From Cavia porcellus (taxonomy: Eukaryota > Chordata > Mammalia > Rodentia > Caviidae), in assembly GCF_034190915.1 (NCBI RefSeq), contig NW_026947500.1, forward strand, positions 19,590,501 through 19,654,500: DNA of 64,000 nt, in the 5' to 3' direction. The first letter of the stretch is position 1, and the number at the start of each line of letters is the position of its first letter. The translations under genes and the position numbers were made by a program. The notes under the pieces are model-generated. The model was not told the origin of the DNA, searched no databases, and saw only the letters and a list, made by a program, of their open reading frames with translations. This document shows, one piece after another, positions 1 to 11,464 of this stretch.

Positions 1-240
1 ATATTCTAATTATTCTATTTAACATATAAATGGGAGTTCTGTATTCCCACATTTATTCTCACTCCATGGAGCTGGGTTATTTTCTCTGGTGGCCATTCAT
101 CATCTTTTTTATTACCTATGGTTATACTTATTTTCTCATGAGAGTAATTGTACAAAGGATAACCCATAAGTTCCCCTTGGTATAAGTTCTGGAGGAAGAA
201 GGACAGCTTTACAGTGCCCAAGATGCAACTTACTGCCCAG
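1..240 (-). pseudogene. Old ERV env surface-subunit remnant, cut by window edge
   Basis: A minus-strand reading (best frame 15-221) contains the motif KDDEWPPEKI, which resembles an early surface-subunit motif of type-D/gammaretroviral Env proteins. It lies downstream of the integrase-like remnant at 333-833 on the same strand, the expected pol-env order. No fusion peptide or membrane segment is in view; the rest would lie left of position 1. It is degenerate and not expected to make protein. Confidence 0.4.
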
Positions 241-332
241 TTTGTTGAGAGTTGAGCATAGACTGTACCATAACTAGGAAATGTTAGAAACCTTCACATT
301 GGGGCAGTTCTGTGAAATCAACTTGAATATCT

Positions 333-833
333 TCAAATAGTGTTGATTCTAATTTTTGAGTTTCTGCTGGGGTCCCTGAACCAATTTTGGGGTTGTGCTG
401 GTGCATCTGACATGTGCCAAATGATCTCTTTAGTCAAGACAGTCATTTGGTAGATAGAGAAATATTGGCCAAGCAAAATTTCTAGCTTTTCTTTTCCCAA
501 GTGGGTGGTTTTGTGAGCTGTCTGTAGCAGTTGGGACCCCAGGAGGGCAGGCACCACAACTTGTCTGCCTGGGACCCTATACCATCCATTCAGCCCCTTA
601 GTCCCTCCTTCTTGTTCCACCCTTTGAGACACTTCTGGAGAATACACTGGTGTCTCACCTGGCTCCCAGGGAACTGTGGCAACCACAACAGTGTCTGGCC
701 TTACATTGGTGGCTTTGACCTCATGGTCAGCCTTTCCATTGCTCAGTTGGTCCTTAGATTTGATATCCTTTGCAATGGATAACATCAACTTTGTTGGGAG
801 CCCGGACTGCTCATCCCATTCACACACTTTCAT
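333..833 (-). pseudogene. Old class I ERV pol remnant (RNase H/integrase junction)
   Basis: An open minus-strand segment of about 166 codons resembles the end of RNase H followed by the N-terminal region of a gammaretrovirus-like integrase. Visible landmarks are an NGKADHEVKA-like stretch near residue 33, a GWYRVPGRQVVVP stretch near residue 83, and TTHLGKEKLEILLGQYF near residue 109, which corresponds to the histidine half of the integrase zinc-binding domain. The paired CxxC half is not conserved: WHMSDAPAQP stands where it would be expected, so zinc binding is lost. The catalytic core that should follow is missing. Env-like sequence follows directly downstream, so the provirus is internally deleted. 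The family assignment rests on remembered pol motif order; the exact ERV family is not identified. It is unrelated in age and position to the young ERV at 16104-24534. Confidence 0.6.
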
Positions 834-3205
834 ACACTCCTTCCATGCATTTCACAAGTCTCCCACCCACCAGCCTAAATGTGTTCTAAAATGTTCCTAC
901 ATGTGTTCCTAAAATGTGTTCTAAATGTGGCCTAAAATATTTTAGTTTCACTGCATGCTAGCGGCAGTTAGTTGGGGAACACAAGAGGATGATCAGTCCT
1001 CCCTGGAGACTTTTGCATGTGTCTCCCTCTAAACAGAAATACTGTTTCAGATCCCTTTCTAAATCTGGTCCTTATCATGATTCAGATACCTGCCAAGTGC
1101 TATTTGGTCCTCTCCTTGTGAGCTCTCCTTACACAGCCAGCTGGGGCCCTTGGCTGGCTGAGTGGGGAGCACTCCTACACGACAGGAAATATTCTGCCTG
1201 CACCTGGTCAGCAGGAGTTCTCTAGGAGTGTGTCATCTGGCTCCAGTTGAGCTCCCTGCTCTGACCCTGGAGGAGACAGTCTGTCATGGGTGGTTGTGTC
1301 AGATCCAAGGTTCCATTCAGGAGACCAAATGAAGCAGGAAACTAACAGAACAGACAAGACAGAGTTTTAGGAACAAAGAGCAGTTTATTCTGCCAGCATC
1401 TCTACAGGGGACTTGTGTCTTCCTGAGAGCAGAGAACAAAGCCTGCTTCCACTTTGATGCTTTTCTTTCCTACGGGGCAATTTTTCATTGACAATCAGCA
1501 CAAAGCAAAGCTACAGAAGCAAAGTAGTGATTAAGGTGGGGGGCCCTGAACAGTGATGAAGTGCAGTGGGAAGCTGAGATGGAGCTTCCCAAGTCCACTG
1601 TGCTCCACTACAGTACCTCATAGCCGTACCCATACATACAGGGGTGGTATCCATCAATTTTCCTCAGGGAGCTTAGTTGTGCAGTTAGCTGCCCAGCTTC
1701 ACCCCAGGTGAGGGTTTTCCTCTTTCAGAGAAAAAGAGGTCCAAAATAGCATATATTGCCAGCTAATTACAGAAGTGAATTAATGTATAATACATTTATA
1801 ATCATTTGTTAAGTCTCAGACCCAAAGTGATCTGACAGAACACAGTGATATTAAGATTAGACATTATGTATATTCCTTCTGCTATCTGGGCCCCTGGCCA
1901 TTTAACTCCAGAGTAAGGCATACTGTATTCCTAGCTGCCATGGCCTATAGCAAAATGGTATCAAAGACCTTATCTTTGAAAGGATATCATATTTGAAGGT
2001 TCTGATATCATCCCTGTGGCAATAATATAGTGACCTTAAAGTGTGAATATATGTATACTGAGTTTTCTTTTAAGTGGCTGGTGCCCCTTGCCTCCTTTGC
2101 ATTTTACTGGATGTGGGTAAAGGGTGGCTACCTTGGTTTTGAGCCCTTGACTCCTTCTGTGCTCTATCAGCGCTCTCTCTCTTTCTCTCTTATCTTGTTC
2201 ATTGCTTCCCCAGGAAAGTTTTAACTCTTTCTAGTCAGGATTTTCTGGAAAGTCTGATGGGGTCCATATTCTACTCTTCTCCTGTCTGTGGGCCCCTTTC
2301 CCCTAAAGAAGTGATAAAGCAAGATCTACTTTGTCTCTCTGTCTGTCCTTCTGTTCCTTACTATAAAAGACCCTCCACACCTATTCATAGTGAGATAGTG
2401 ATTTGAGACAAATTGGCTATCTTCATCTCCTGAGAGAAAGCTTTGAGTAAACATTTTTGCCAAAACATATGGCCTCATTTGATGTGGTCAGCAGTATGAA
2501 CCTGAGTGGTGGCTAACACCTAAACTAGGGAAGGGAAGCCAAAGTGCTTTCTTGATTCTTTAACGTGCCACTGAAGGAATGGACCTACTCACTCTTTTCT
2601 TGAGTGTTTATTCAGAAGCTTTGATGAGTCAGGTATTGAAGAGATGATGGTGACATAAATAGACATGTGCCCTACCACATGGTCCCTCTTCTTCCTAGTC
2701 CCTCTTCTCATGATCTACGGAGGGAGACAGACTTTAGTGAAGTAAGTACACAAATGAATGTATGATTACAAACTGAGGTCAACCATTTAGCTCTGCAAAG
2801 TTGAGAAATGGTCATTTACAAAAATGTCAAATAGTGGAATTCATGTCAGTGTCTCCCACTAAATGATTGAGCCCAGTGGGATGGCAGAGCCATTGCTTCT
2901 GGGCTGTCCATTGGGTTGGAACCTCAAGATAAGAGGCTATGACTTCCTAGGGCAGAAGAAGTTTACATATCAAAACTAAAACACCAGACCCCTAAATGTG
3001 AAATGCTACCTCAGTTATGTTACAGGTTGATCTTTCTACTATCCTTCCTCTGCATATTGCAGGGGTACTTTGTGGCCTTCTAGCTAGCTCAGCTCACATT
3101 ACTCACAGAATTCCCTCCATTCTCACTGTCACTCATTCTCTAGCCACTCCCTTCTTCACAAATTAATAAATTCTGGATTAGGCCCTGGGTTGAGGCCTTT
3201 TTTCT
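834..3205. other. No gene recognised
   Basis: Apart from the weak LTR-like patch near 1290-1400, I see no coding signal, RNA gene or clear repeat here. A TATAAAAG-like string lies near 2362 but without supporting context. Some of 834-2400 may be further decayed ERV sequence. Confidence 0.4.
1290..1400 (-). repeat. Possible decayed LTR 3' part
   Basis: On the minus strand an AATAAA (complement of 1384-1389) is followed by about 90 bp of pyrimidine-rich, U5-like sequence. This is where a 5' LTR of the remnant at 1-833 could lie if pol were mostly deleted. No matching second LTR is in view, so this is a weak suggestion. Confidence 0.2.
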
Positions 3206-3325
3206 TTCTTTTCTTTTTTTTTTTTTTTTTTGTCTTTTTCCTTTTTATCGGTACTGGGGATCAAACTCACGACTGCCTGCTTTCAAGGCAGGTGCTTATG
3301 CCGCTGAGCTAAACCCCCAGTCCCC
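3206..3325 (-). repeat. ID-type tRNA-derived SINE
   Basis: Reverse-oriented copy of the young SINE family of this window: a T-rich tract (the A-tail on the minus strand), then the complement of a GGTACC-like end, a tRNA B box and A box, ending in CCCCAGTCCCC. Near-matching direct repeats flank it (about GAGGCC followed by a T-run at 3192-3205, and AAGGCC followed by a T-run at 3326-3339), consistent with L1-mediated insertion. It is a few percent diverged from the 11333 copy. Confidence 0.85.
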
Positions 3326-3944
3326 AAGGCCCTTTTTCTATAAAGCCTCATCTAGACCCTTGGCTACCCTTAACTACAAATATGTCTTAGTGTCTTTACT
3401 CTCACTGTGGGTTGCACAGTGGGTGATAGATTAAAATTAATTTGCCAGGATTCCAATAACATTTCCACGGGATTACAAATATAAACTTCCCAGACCAAGA
3501 CAAAGACAAAAAAAAAGGGCCTAATGTTCATGAGGATAGGAGCATGAGACAAAGACCAAGTGAAGGGAACGAAATCAGGGTTTTCATCTCAGGAGAGCTA
3601 AGCACAAGTTCTGTAAAACTCTGGGTTATCTTGCTGGAAATTATGAGCTTCCAGGAGGGTTTCTAAATCTTTGGAGATGTGAGGTTCAGGTCTGAGACTT
3701 AAAAATGGAATCATCAGCACAACGATTGTGGAGAAAGTTCAGGGCAAAGAGAGGAGGATCTAAGGCTGTGTCTTGCTGGGGATAAGAGTCACCTAAAAGA
3801 AGGCAGGTTAAGAAATGCTGGACCAAAGAGACAAAGACCAAGACAGTGAGCTTTTTTTCCAAAATACATTGGTATGAAGTATAATGAAATTACGGTACTT
3901 GTAGCACAACTGGGTTGATATATATGTGATCACAAGCAGGGTCC
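3326..3944. other. No gene recognised
   Basis: Unique-looking DNA; no coding, RNA or repeat signal that I can support. Confidence 0.4.
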
Positions 3945-4090
3945 CAATCGATCCTCACAGTGAGCCAGAAGGCAGCTGTTATTCTCCTCCTCTCACGAGG
4001 AGGGAAATGAGCTCAGAAGTGCGATCCACACCAGGCAGAGGTGCTGATGCAATAATGAAGGATTCAGCCCAGGCCTCTGAGTAGTTCTCC
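3945..4090 (-). repeat. MIR SINE (old)
   Basis: The order of landmarks (CCTCACAG, then a short stretch resembling 'bases of a gauge to judge small deletions' TTATTCTCCTCCTC, GAGGAGGGAAATGAGCTCAGA, then AGGATTCAGCCCAGGCCTC) matches the reverse complement of the MIR consensus. It is strongly diverged and has no intact tRNA promoter. Confidence 0.55.
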
Positions 4091-5569
4091 TTCCTTTCGC
4101 TGTCTCAGAATAACCATAACCATAGGATTTTTATTAAATAGGTTTTCTAGGGCCCTTTGACCTACTGACTTAAAGTCTCATGGGACTAGGGTTCCACCAT
4201 CTGCTTTTGAAAAGCTCCTCCAAGTCTTATGCTGGGGTGGGGTTGGGGGTGGAGTTGTAGGCTGAATTAGGGATCTATCTTTCCGTCCAACTGCTCTGTG
4301 GGGCCTCGAGATGAGAATTTTAAGAGACTGATTCCATGGTTGGGGGATTTAAAATCCCATGTCAGGGTGTTCTGTTCCCATACTCTCCCACGCACTGAGA
4401 AGTTCGGGAGACATTTTACCCTTGTGCTTCAAGTTCTGGCATGTGGCAGGTGCTTGATAAGCATCTGCTGATGAGTGATGGCCTTCAGCGGCACCACCCT
4501 ATCTGGCCTCATAGCAGCGTCTGACCCTGCCGGCCACTCCATTCTTCCTGAACCTTCTCCTTCAAGGCTTGTCTGTGGCATGTGAACCATGGCTCTTTGA
4601 GTAGTAAGGGTTTGGGAAATATTCATGTAAATTCATAAGTGACATCATAGGTGAGGTCATCATGCTGCTATCATATCATATCATTGCAAGCCTTCATTCC
4701 TACTTGATAAATTGTATATTCTTCAGCACTAATAAGCAAAAAAGAAAGTGTACTAACCCAGAAGCTAGCAGTAACAGGAACATCAAACCATCGAGTTCTG
4801 ACATCCATAAAGATACCAACAGCCAGCCCATGAGAGCACCAGCAATAAAAAGGTAGGGTATTTTTTGGACTCAGAAGTGTTGTAAGCCACTGTGTAAGTA
4901 GCATATACTATGCAGGGATAGGAACAAACCAGTTTTCACTGCTGCCAGTGCAAGACATGTAAATATTCCCCTTACCAAATGGCTTTTGATTAAAAATCTT
5001 ATTCAAGGATTAAAGGCAAATTACCTCTAGGTGTGCTGCTTGCAGCCAGTTATTGAGGATTCTAAAGTGCACGAGTTCGGCATCATAGATTTGGTTTTGC
5101 ATATGCACCGTGGTGCACTGCTTTCCTCGCCAGGGGTGTTGAGCCTGCCTCCCAGAGCTGCAGCCCAGGCAGGGCATGTAGGAGGACAAGGGTGAGCACA
5201 AACTGGCTGTGGCTGGATGTGCCATCACATCACTTTATGGAGGGCTTGTTGGCATGGCACACAGCCTAGCTTGGCACAGGTTGGGTCTGTTTTAAGGTGA
5301 CTGACATTTGCAACAGGCTTCTCTTTAACAAGTGGAGCAGACAGAGAAATAAGATACACTTGAAATTATGCAGATAAAAGTACAGTGCTCTCCTAATAAT
5401 AGAGAGGGCTTGCACAGAGAGGGGAGGAAGCTGAAAGGGCATCTGGAGGCCCCAGTATTCCTGAATTGTCTTGACTTACATTTTCCCTTGTCCCCATAAT
5501 TTCCTTACATTCGCATCGAAGACAGTATTATCATAAGGGGCAAAACCAATATTTATTTATGCTCACATT
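4091..5569. other. No gene recognised
   Basis: No convincing gene or repeat. A short stretch at 4432-4480 (GGCAGGTGCTTGATAAGC) resembles the 3' end of a MIR or L2 element but is too short to call. Confidence 0.4.
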
Positions 5570-5725
5570 GTTTCAGGTACTTTATGTACTTTTTCTTATT
5601 TAATATTCAAAATAACCCTATGAGGTGAGAATGTGTTTTGAGATGTGGAAACTAAGGCCCAAAGTCATATGATCATAAGTGATGGACAGAAGATTTAAAT
5701 TTGAGAAGCCCATGGATTTGTCACA
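5570..5725 (-). repeat. MIR SINE (old)
   Basis: CAGGTACTTTATGTACTTTTT, then AATAACCCTATGAGGTGAGAA, GTGGAAACTAAGGCCCAAAG and an AGATTTAAATTTGAGAAGCC end follow the reverse-complement MIR consensus in order. Well diverged. Confidence 0.65.
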
Positions 5726-6639
5726 TAGGCCTGGCCCCAGGTACAATAGAAATTGCACCACTACTGTCCCAGTGCCCCACTTCTGCCCTTTACCTCTTCC
5801 ATCTAATGATATCTTTCTCTGGGATCCTGTCTTGTCTCATAGAGACAGCCATGATATATTTTAAGTTTAAAAATGTCACTTTATAGAAAAAACTGTACAT
5901 ATAAACAATGACCCAAAGGAGGTATGTGTTAAAAAAAATAAGTCAATTTCCTGTTACCTTTCCTGATGCTCAGTAAAAATTTACCATGCATCAACTTGGT
6001 TCAGTTCCCACTTCCCTTTTACCCAATAATATTTCCCTATCCCAATTATTATTTTTATTATTTGCTTTCAAGGATGGTGATGTTAAATATTTCTAGAGAT
6101 ACTGTCACCTGTTGTTCAGTGGGAAACCTGTGAGACTTTGCCAGATACTTAAGATCTGAAAACTACAGTCTGTTCTTATTAACATAAAATGTCAGCCTTT
6201 CTGTTGGTTTGCACAGAATTAAGATGCTCATTGGGGAAGTCTGACTCAGTTCCATGGTTTAGAGCAGTAATGGGGAAACTTTTAGTGCTTTCAATGATAA
6301 TGAACAGCCCACTGTGGCACATGTATTATAGATTCGCCACCACTGGTTTAGAGGGCAGAAAAAAATGTAACAACTTAGAAGGTTAAATGATGAGGTACTG
6401 TACTTCTTGAGTTTCCTATCAAAGAGCAGAAGCATAGGTTTTAGGGTGAGGAGACATAGCTGGAGGTGCCACAAATAAAAGATGTTTTTGCAAATATATC
6501 CATACTTACTTTTACATAAAAATAATCTTAAAATTCTGTAATCCAGGTTAAGAAGAAAGTCGGAATGAAAGACGACACAAATTATTAATATCCAAAATGA
6601 AAGAAGGATCTGATCAGTGGACATTAAAATGACATGACA
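5726..6639. other. No gene recognised
   Basis: AT-rich DNA without supported features. The minus-strand reading frame at 6259-6624 is open for 121 codons but has no exon signals and a low-complexity hydrophobic composition; I do not call it. Confidence 0.4.
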
Positions 6640-8560
6640 ATAACATTATGAACAATTATATGCCTTCAAATTTTATGATGTGCAAAAAGGACAAATTACT
6701 TAAGATTTATCATTTACCAAACTCATATAAGGAAAAATAGACAATCTGGATGGACCTACTCTACCAAAGGAATTAAACTAATGATAACTTTTCAAAACAG
6801 CACCAGGATCAGATGGGTTCACTGGTGAATTGTAACAAACATTTTAGAAAGAAATGACATTAATTCTTTACAATCAGTTCCAGAAAATAAAGAAGAGGGA
6901 AAACATTCTAGTCATTGTATAAGGCTAACTCCAAATCATATAAAAATATTACAAGAAAGCAGGAAAACTATAGGCCAATATGTCTCATGAATATAGATGC
7001 AAAGTTCCTCCACAAAATATTAGCAAATTAATGTACAGGATGTTTATAAAAAGCCTTATATATCATAATCAAGTGGAACTTTTATCCAGGTATACAAGGA
7101 TGGTTCAACATTTGAAAAATAGTGTAATTCAACAATTTAACAGGCCAAAGAAGAAAAATCATGATTGTATCAGTAGATGCAGAAAAATATTTCACAAATT
7201 TAACATTCATTAATTTGGAAAACTCTCAGCAAAGTAGGACCAAAGAAGAAAATATGTGCAAAGTCACAAGACCATCTGTGAAAAACCTACAGTTAACATC
7301 ATAATGATGGGAAACAAAATGTTTTCACCCTAAAATTGGGAGGAAGGCAACAATGTCCCCTCTTCCCATTCCTATTTAACATTATACATGAATTTTTAGT
7401 TAGTGCACTAAGACAAAAGGAAAAAAAAAGGCATAAAACTGGATAGATTGGGTAGAAATAATACTGTCTTTTTTTGGTATAAAGTATCAAAGAATTAACA
7501 AAATCCTCCTTGAACTAGTAGGAATGTTGCATGATGAAAGATTAATACACAAAACTCAGTTATCTTCTGATATTGTAAGTAGATAGTTGAAATGGAATGC
7601 TATTTATGTTAACACTATGAAATAAATACCTGGGCATAAATCTAACAAATAGGGGTAAAATCTATATGAAATAAAAATACAAAAGTATGATGAAAGGAAT
7701 AAGAGAACTAAAGAAACAGTTCATGTTTATAGCTAACAAGACTCGATATTACCAAGATATGAATTCTTCCCAATTTAATCTGTAGATTTAATGCAACTCC
7801 AGTCAAAATTTCAGCAAATTTCTTTGTGAATGTTAACATAATTTATGTGATCTAAAGTTTATATGGAATGGCAAAAAGTGCAGAGGACACAATACTGCAG
7901 TACTGAATACTGAAGGAGATACACAATACACAATACTGAAGGAGAAGTAGAGACACAACCCAACTTCAAGGCTTATTATAAAGCTGTAGTAATCAAGGCA
8001 GTCTAGTACTAGTGAAAGAATAGACTGACATATCATTGGTACAAACCAGAATTCCAAAATAGACCCATAAAAATATAGTCAACCGATCTCTGACAAAGGA
8101 GCAAAGGCAAATTTGGAGAAAGGGTAGTTACGACAAGCAAATGGTGGAGGAGCAAGTGAACATTAATGCGGACACTGACCTTACAGCCTTCACAAATAAA
8201 ATATTACAAGAAAACAGGCAGACTTCTAGCCAACACTTCTTATGAACAGAAATGCAAATATCCTCCACAAAATATTAGCAACTAGACAATAGTAATGTGG
8301 ACACTGCTGATTTTGTAGCCTTCAAAAGATGAACAAAGATGAATCATGGGCAGAAAGGTACAATACAAAACTAGGAAACATGTAGATTCTATTACATGAG
8401 AAAATCTAGATGACCTTAGGTTAGGTGATACATTTTTGAAATAATACTAAAAATAAAATCCATGAGGGAAAAAATCGTAAGTTGAATCTCATTAAAATTA
8501 AAAACTTGTTTTAATATTTAGATCTTTGATCCATTTTGACTTTAGTTTAAAAAATAAAAG
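6640..8560 (+). repeat. L1 LINE ORF2 remnant
   Basis: The plus strand carries many L1 ORF2 landmarks in order: AGACAATCTGGATGGACC near 6740, GATCAGATGGGTTCAC near 6810, ACTATAGGCCAATATGTCTC near 6968 followed by AATATAGATGCAAAG (the NIDAK region of reverse transcriptase), and later ACCAGAATTCCAAAATAGAC near 8045 and TCTCTGACAAAGGAGCAAAG near 8086. Multiple stops and frameshifts mean no reverse transcriptase can be made. Around 8205-8285 a stretch resembling the 6950-7030 region recurs (TCCTCCACAAAATATTAGCAA is in both), indicating an internal rearrangement or a second L1 piece. Confidence 0.8.
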
Positions 8561-9318
8561 TCTGAAAGAGTAATAAGATCCAAAGTATACAGTAGATATT
8601 TTAATAATGAAGGACAAAGTGCTCAAAAGGACAGAACTACTGGTATAGGGGAAAGGGAAAAAAGAAGAAAAAATCAACTGGGATGCAGTGAATTGTAGTC
8701 CTTAAATTTGATACTATAAACTCACTTCATGAAATGACCACCAAACTAACTTAACTTCCTGAACTCCTCACATGATTTTCTCTATTCTATTCTATTTATT
8801 TGTGTTTTTAAATTTTTCCACTTTTTAAACATTTCAAAAGCAAATACCATGTCATTTTCCATGATGAATCACAGTGGAAATAAAGCTAAAAATAAAAATG
8901 GTTTATTTTTAAAATAGTGTGATAAACAAAAAAAAAACAATAAATAAATAAAAAAGAAAAGCATAATTTAAAATCAGTTCACTCAGTTTGCCACACTTTG
9001 GGGAACACAGACTGGCTAAATGAGATTGGGTTGTCTAACACTGTCATACTAGCTCCTTCAGAATGGAGATGGCACCGGCTTTGTCTACGGGCTTCCATAG
9101 GCTTGTCCTGGCGCTGGTGGGGGCATCTAGGCACTTTCTCAGTACCAGCCCTAAGAATGAGTCCGGAATGACATCTAGGCTTAGTTCTTCCACTGTTGAA
9201 AGACCTGTTTCTTTTTGAAGTCCATCACCATAGAGCAAATGAAAGGTTTTCCCAACTGAGAAAATGTTGACTCCTTAAAAGTTTGTGGAGATCCTGAGCT
9301 GACCCACTTTTCTGTGGC
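8561..9318. other. No gene recognised
   Basis: AT-rich tail region after the L1 and apparently unique DNA. Nothing else supported. Confidence 0.4.
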
Positions 9319-9332
9319 TCTGGATGATTTTA

Positions 9333-9440
9333 GGTTTTTTTGTTTTTGGTTTTTTTTTTTTTTTTTTTGGTATCAGGGATTGAACTCATGTCACGCTTGC
9401 GAGGCAGGCACTTATGCCACTGAGCTAAATCCCTGGCCCA
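9333..9440 (-). repeat. ID-type tRNA-derived SINE with clear target duplication
   Basis: Reverse-oriented SINE: poly-T tract, GGTATCAGGGATTGAACTC (B-box side), CACTGAGCTAAATCCC (A-box side). It is bounded by a perfect 14-bp direct repeat, TCTGGATGATTTTA, at 9319-9332 and 9441-9454. The intact duplication marks a relatively recent L1-type insertion. Confidence 0.9.
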
Positions 9441-9964
9441 TCTGGATGATTTTATATTCCATGTTGTGATTTGAGAATAAGCTAAAGCATTTTTTCTCTT
9501 TCCCCACTTCTAAGGCAAAGACATTATTATCATGTCTACAGCAGAGGAAAGGGTGGCTGTTGATCATGCCCTTGATTTCAATCTTTTCACCTCCTTGTGT
9601 TATAAGGGCTGCCATTTGTACCATTAGTGAATGACTCCATGACCAATAATAGTCCTATGATTTCCTGGTACATTTTTCTGATGAGGGAGATACAGATATA
9701 GAATAGCACCTAGGGCTGATCAGAACCTTGGTTGCCTCATCAGGGGAGTATGGTGACGGATAAAGCAAAACAGAAATTTGCTAGGTTCAGAGGAACTGAG
9801 AGGTCAGTGCCTCAGATTAGGCAAAGACAAAAACCTCTTCACTTTTATTAGCCAGTGAGAAGCACAGTTGGTGGGGTAGTGTGATTTTCCTATTACAGTT
9901 TGTTCAAGGAAACAAGTTAAGATCCTTTCATACACCGAGGTACTTACTTTCATCGTATTGTCCT

Positions 9965-10025
9965 TAGCAGAGGTTACCTTGCCTCAAGAGTGCTGGAGTT
10001 ATGGGATTACAGCCCACTCAGCTAG
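9965..10025 (-). repeat. B1-like SINE fragment
   Basis: TTGCCTCAAGAGTGCTGGAG followed by GGGATTACAG resembles the reverse complement of the 7SL-derived B1 left end. Only about 60 bp is recognisable. Confidence 0.4.
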
Positions 10026-10324
10026 GAAACCTACAGCCTTCCATGAAACTTCCCTATTCCTGAAGTGAGTTGACATCTGCCTTGTGACTGTGGGACCTTT
10101 GATTGGCCCCATCAAGTTGTACATATCATAGCTGGTCCACAATAGAAAGGCCAAAACAATCATGGCAGAATCTGTGACTCATTGGCATTGCTAGACAGGT
10201 TCTTTCTTCCTCCCTGGATTATTTTTCCAGGAGGATGCACACATAGGGGATGATGGATCCTAGGACATAGGGGTGACATAAAGGAATTTTAAGCCTATAT
10301 TTAGTATTTCCTTTGGGTATTTTT

Positions 10325-11220
10325 TTATTTTAAAGGGAATAAAATCAAGCAAAACAAAACAGAATAAAGTCAATCAAAACAAACCAGTGTGAGTGACACA
10401 GGACTTCAAAACAAGAAGAAATTGACAATGGTTAACATAATGCCTCTTGTCAAAACAGCTACAGATGCCTTCAGACAGTAAAAATTAAACAAAACAGAAC
10501 AGACTAGAACCAATAAAAACAAATCAATGAATGTGATGAAGGACTTCAAAACAAAATGAGTAAATCTAAAATGGCTAACATATTTATCTTTTAAATAGCT
10601 ACCGATGCCATCAGATATAATAAAATCAAGCAAACAAACAACAACAGAAACAAAAGCAGAATAAAACCCAACCCAACAAAACAATGAAAATGATAGAGGA
10701 CTTCAAAAAAGATGATAGGGAATTAACAATTGCTACCACTTTCAGAAGGAGATCCCCCATAGATGCTACATTGCATATTGTTATCCTCTGAATAGATGAT
10801 CAGACTAGTGGCTTTAGACATACAAAGTCAGTGAAACACTAAACACTATAAGCATTAAATTGTATTTTACCTCAAAAGCTATTTTAGCAACCTGTATTTC
10901 TCTAGATTAGCTGGTCACTTTTGGCGGGGTGTGTGTGTGTGTGTGTGTGTGTGTGTTGGCTCTTGTTGTTTCCCAGTCCATGCTCCAGAAAGGGCTGGCA
11001 TCTGGCTCTCCCTTCAGCCCATGCATGGCACCAGTTCACAGTGGAGACTTGCTTCTTGGTGACTTCTTGTTCTCTTCCCCTGCAGTCTGCAAGTGGCTCT
11101 GACTCACAGGAAAATACTGACATCTGGCTCTCCCCATAGTGCTGATTTGCAGGGAGGGCTTGCCTCTTGGTGACTTCTTGTGCTCTTCCCCCTCCTTAGA
11201 GGATTTTTAACATCGGAGGT
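10325..11220 (+). repeat. Unclassified interspersed repeat, copy A (with internal subrepeats)
   Basis: This ~900-bp stretch aligns by eye along its length with 26937-27870. The first half holds three degenerate ~140-bp tandem subrepeats (about 10335-10476, 10477-10616, 10617-10768), each with an AACAAAACAGAATAAA-like start, GGACTTCAAAACAA in the middle and a GCTACAGATGCCATCAGA-like end. Shared landmarks after that are AGAAGGAGATCCC, TATCCTCTGAA and GATCAGAC. The second half holds two copies of a CTGGCATCTGGCTCTCCC block. Recurrence at two or three sites means a dispersed repeat; I do not recognise the family and see no coding capacity. Confidence 0.6.
10929..10956 (+). repeat. (GT)n microsatellite
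   Basis: 14 uninterrupted GT units inside repeat copy A. It is absent from the corresponding place in copy B, so it arose after dispersal. Confidence 0.97.
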
Positions 11221-11232
11221 TGCTCCTGGCAT

Positions 11233-11235
<3 letters not shown>

Positions 11236-11270
<35 letters not shown>
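11236..11270. repeat. Poly-T tract
   Basis: About 35 consecutive T. It may be the tail of an old reverse-oriented retroposon, but no SINE body is recognisable next to it. Confidence 0.8.
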
Positions 11271-11272
<2 letters not shown>

Positions 11273-11332
11273 AAATATTAGGTATGGTGATTTCTGTGTT
11301 GTTTGAGTGCTTCCTTAGAAGTTCCAAAAGTA

Positions 11333-11449
11333 GGGGCTGGGGATTTAGCTCAGCGGCATAAGCGCCTGCCTTGCAAGCAGGCAGTCGTGAGTTCGATCCC
11401 TGGTACCGATAAAAACAAAAAAGACGAAAAAAAAAAAAAAAAAAAAAAA
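11333..11449 (+). repeat. ID-type SINE, best-preserved copy
   Basis: Full-length tRNA-derived SINE. It has a TTAGCTCAGCGG A box, a GTTCGATCC B box, and an anticodon stem-loop of CCTGC, loop CTTGCAA, GCAGG. The loop would place anticodon TGC, which fits the tRNA-Ala ancestry known for rodent ID elements. A GGTACCGAT end, an A-rich linker and a long A-tail follow. Perfect 15-bp direct repeats (GAAGTTCCAAAAGTA) flank it at 11318-11332 and 11450-11464. This copy best represents the family in this window and probably retains a working Pol III promoter. It is a retroposon, not a tRNA gene: no CCA-compatible acceptor stem and an A-tail. Confidence 0.93.
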
Positions 11450-11464
11450 GAAGTTCCAAAAGTA

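Noticed and set aside
10902..11139. Short frames through the GT repeat (His-Thr and Val-Cys runs)
   Set aside because: Produced by the microsatellite.
11341..11412. Functional tRNA-Ala gene
   Set aside because: It has A and B boxes but also an A-tail, flanking target duplication and an unpaired acceptor stem; it is a SINE. The same holds for 16030 and 27057.
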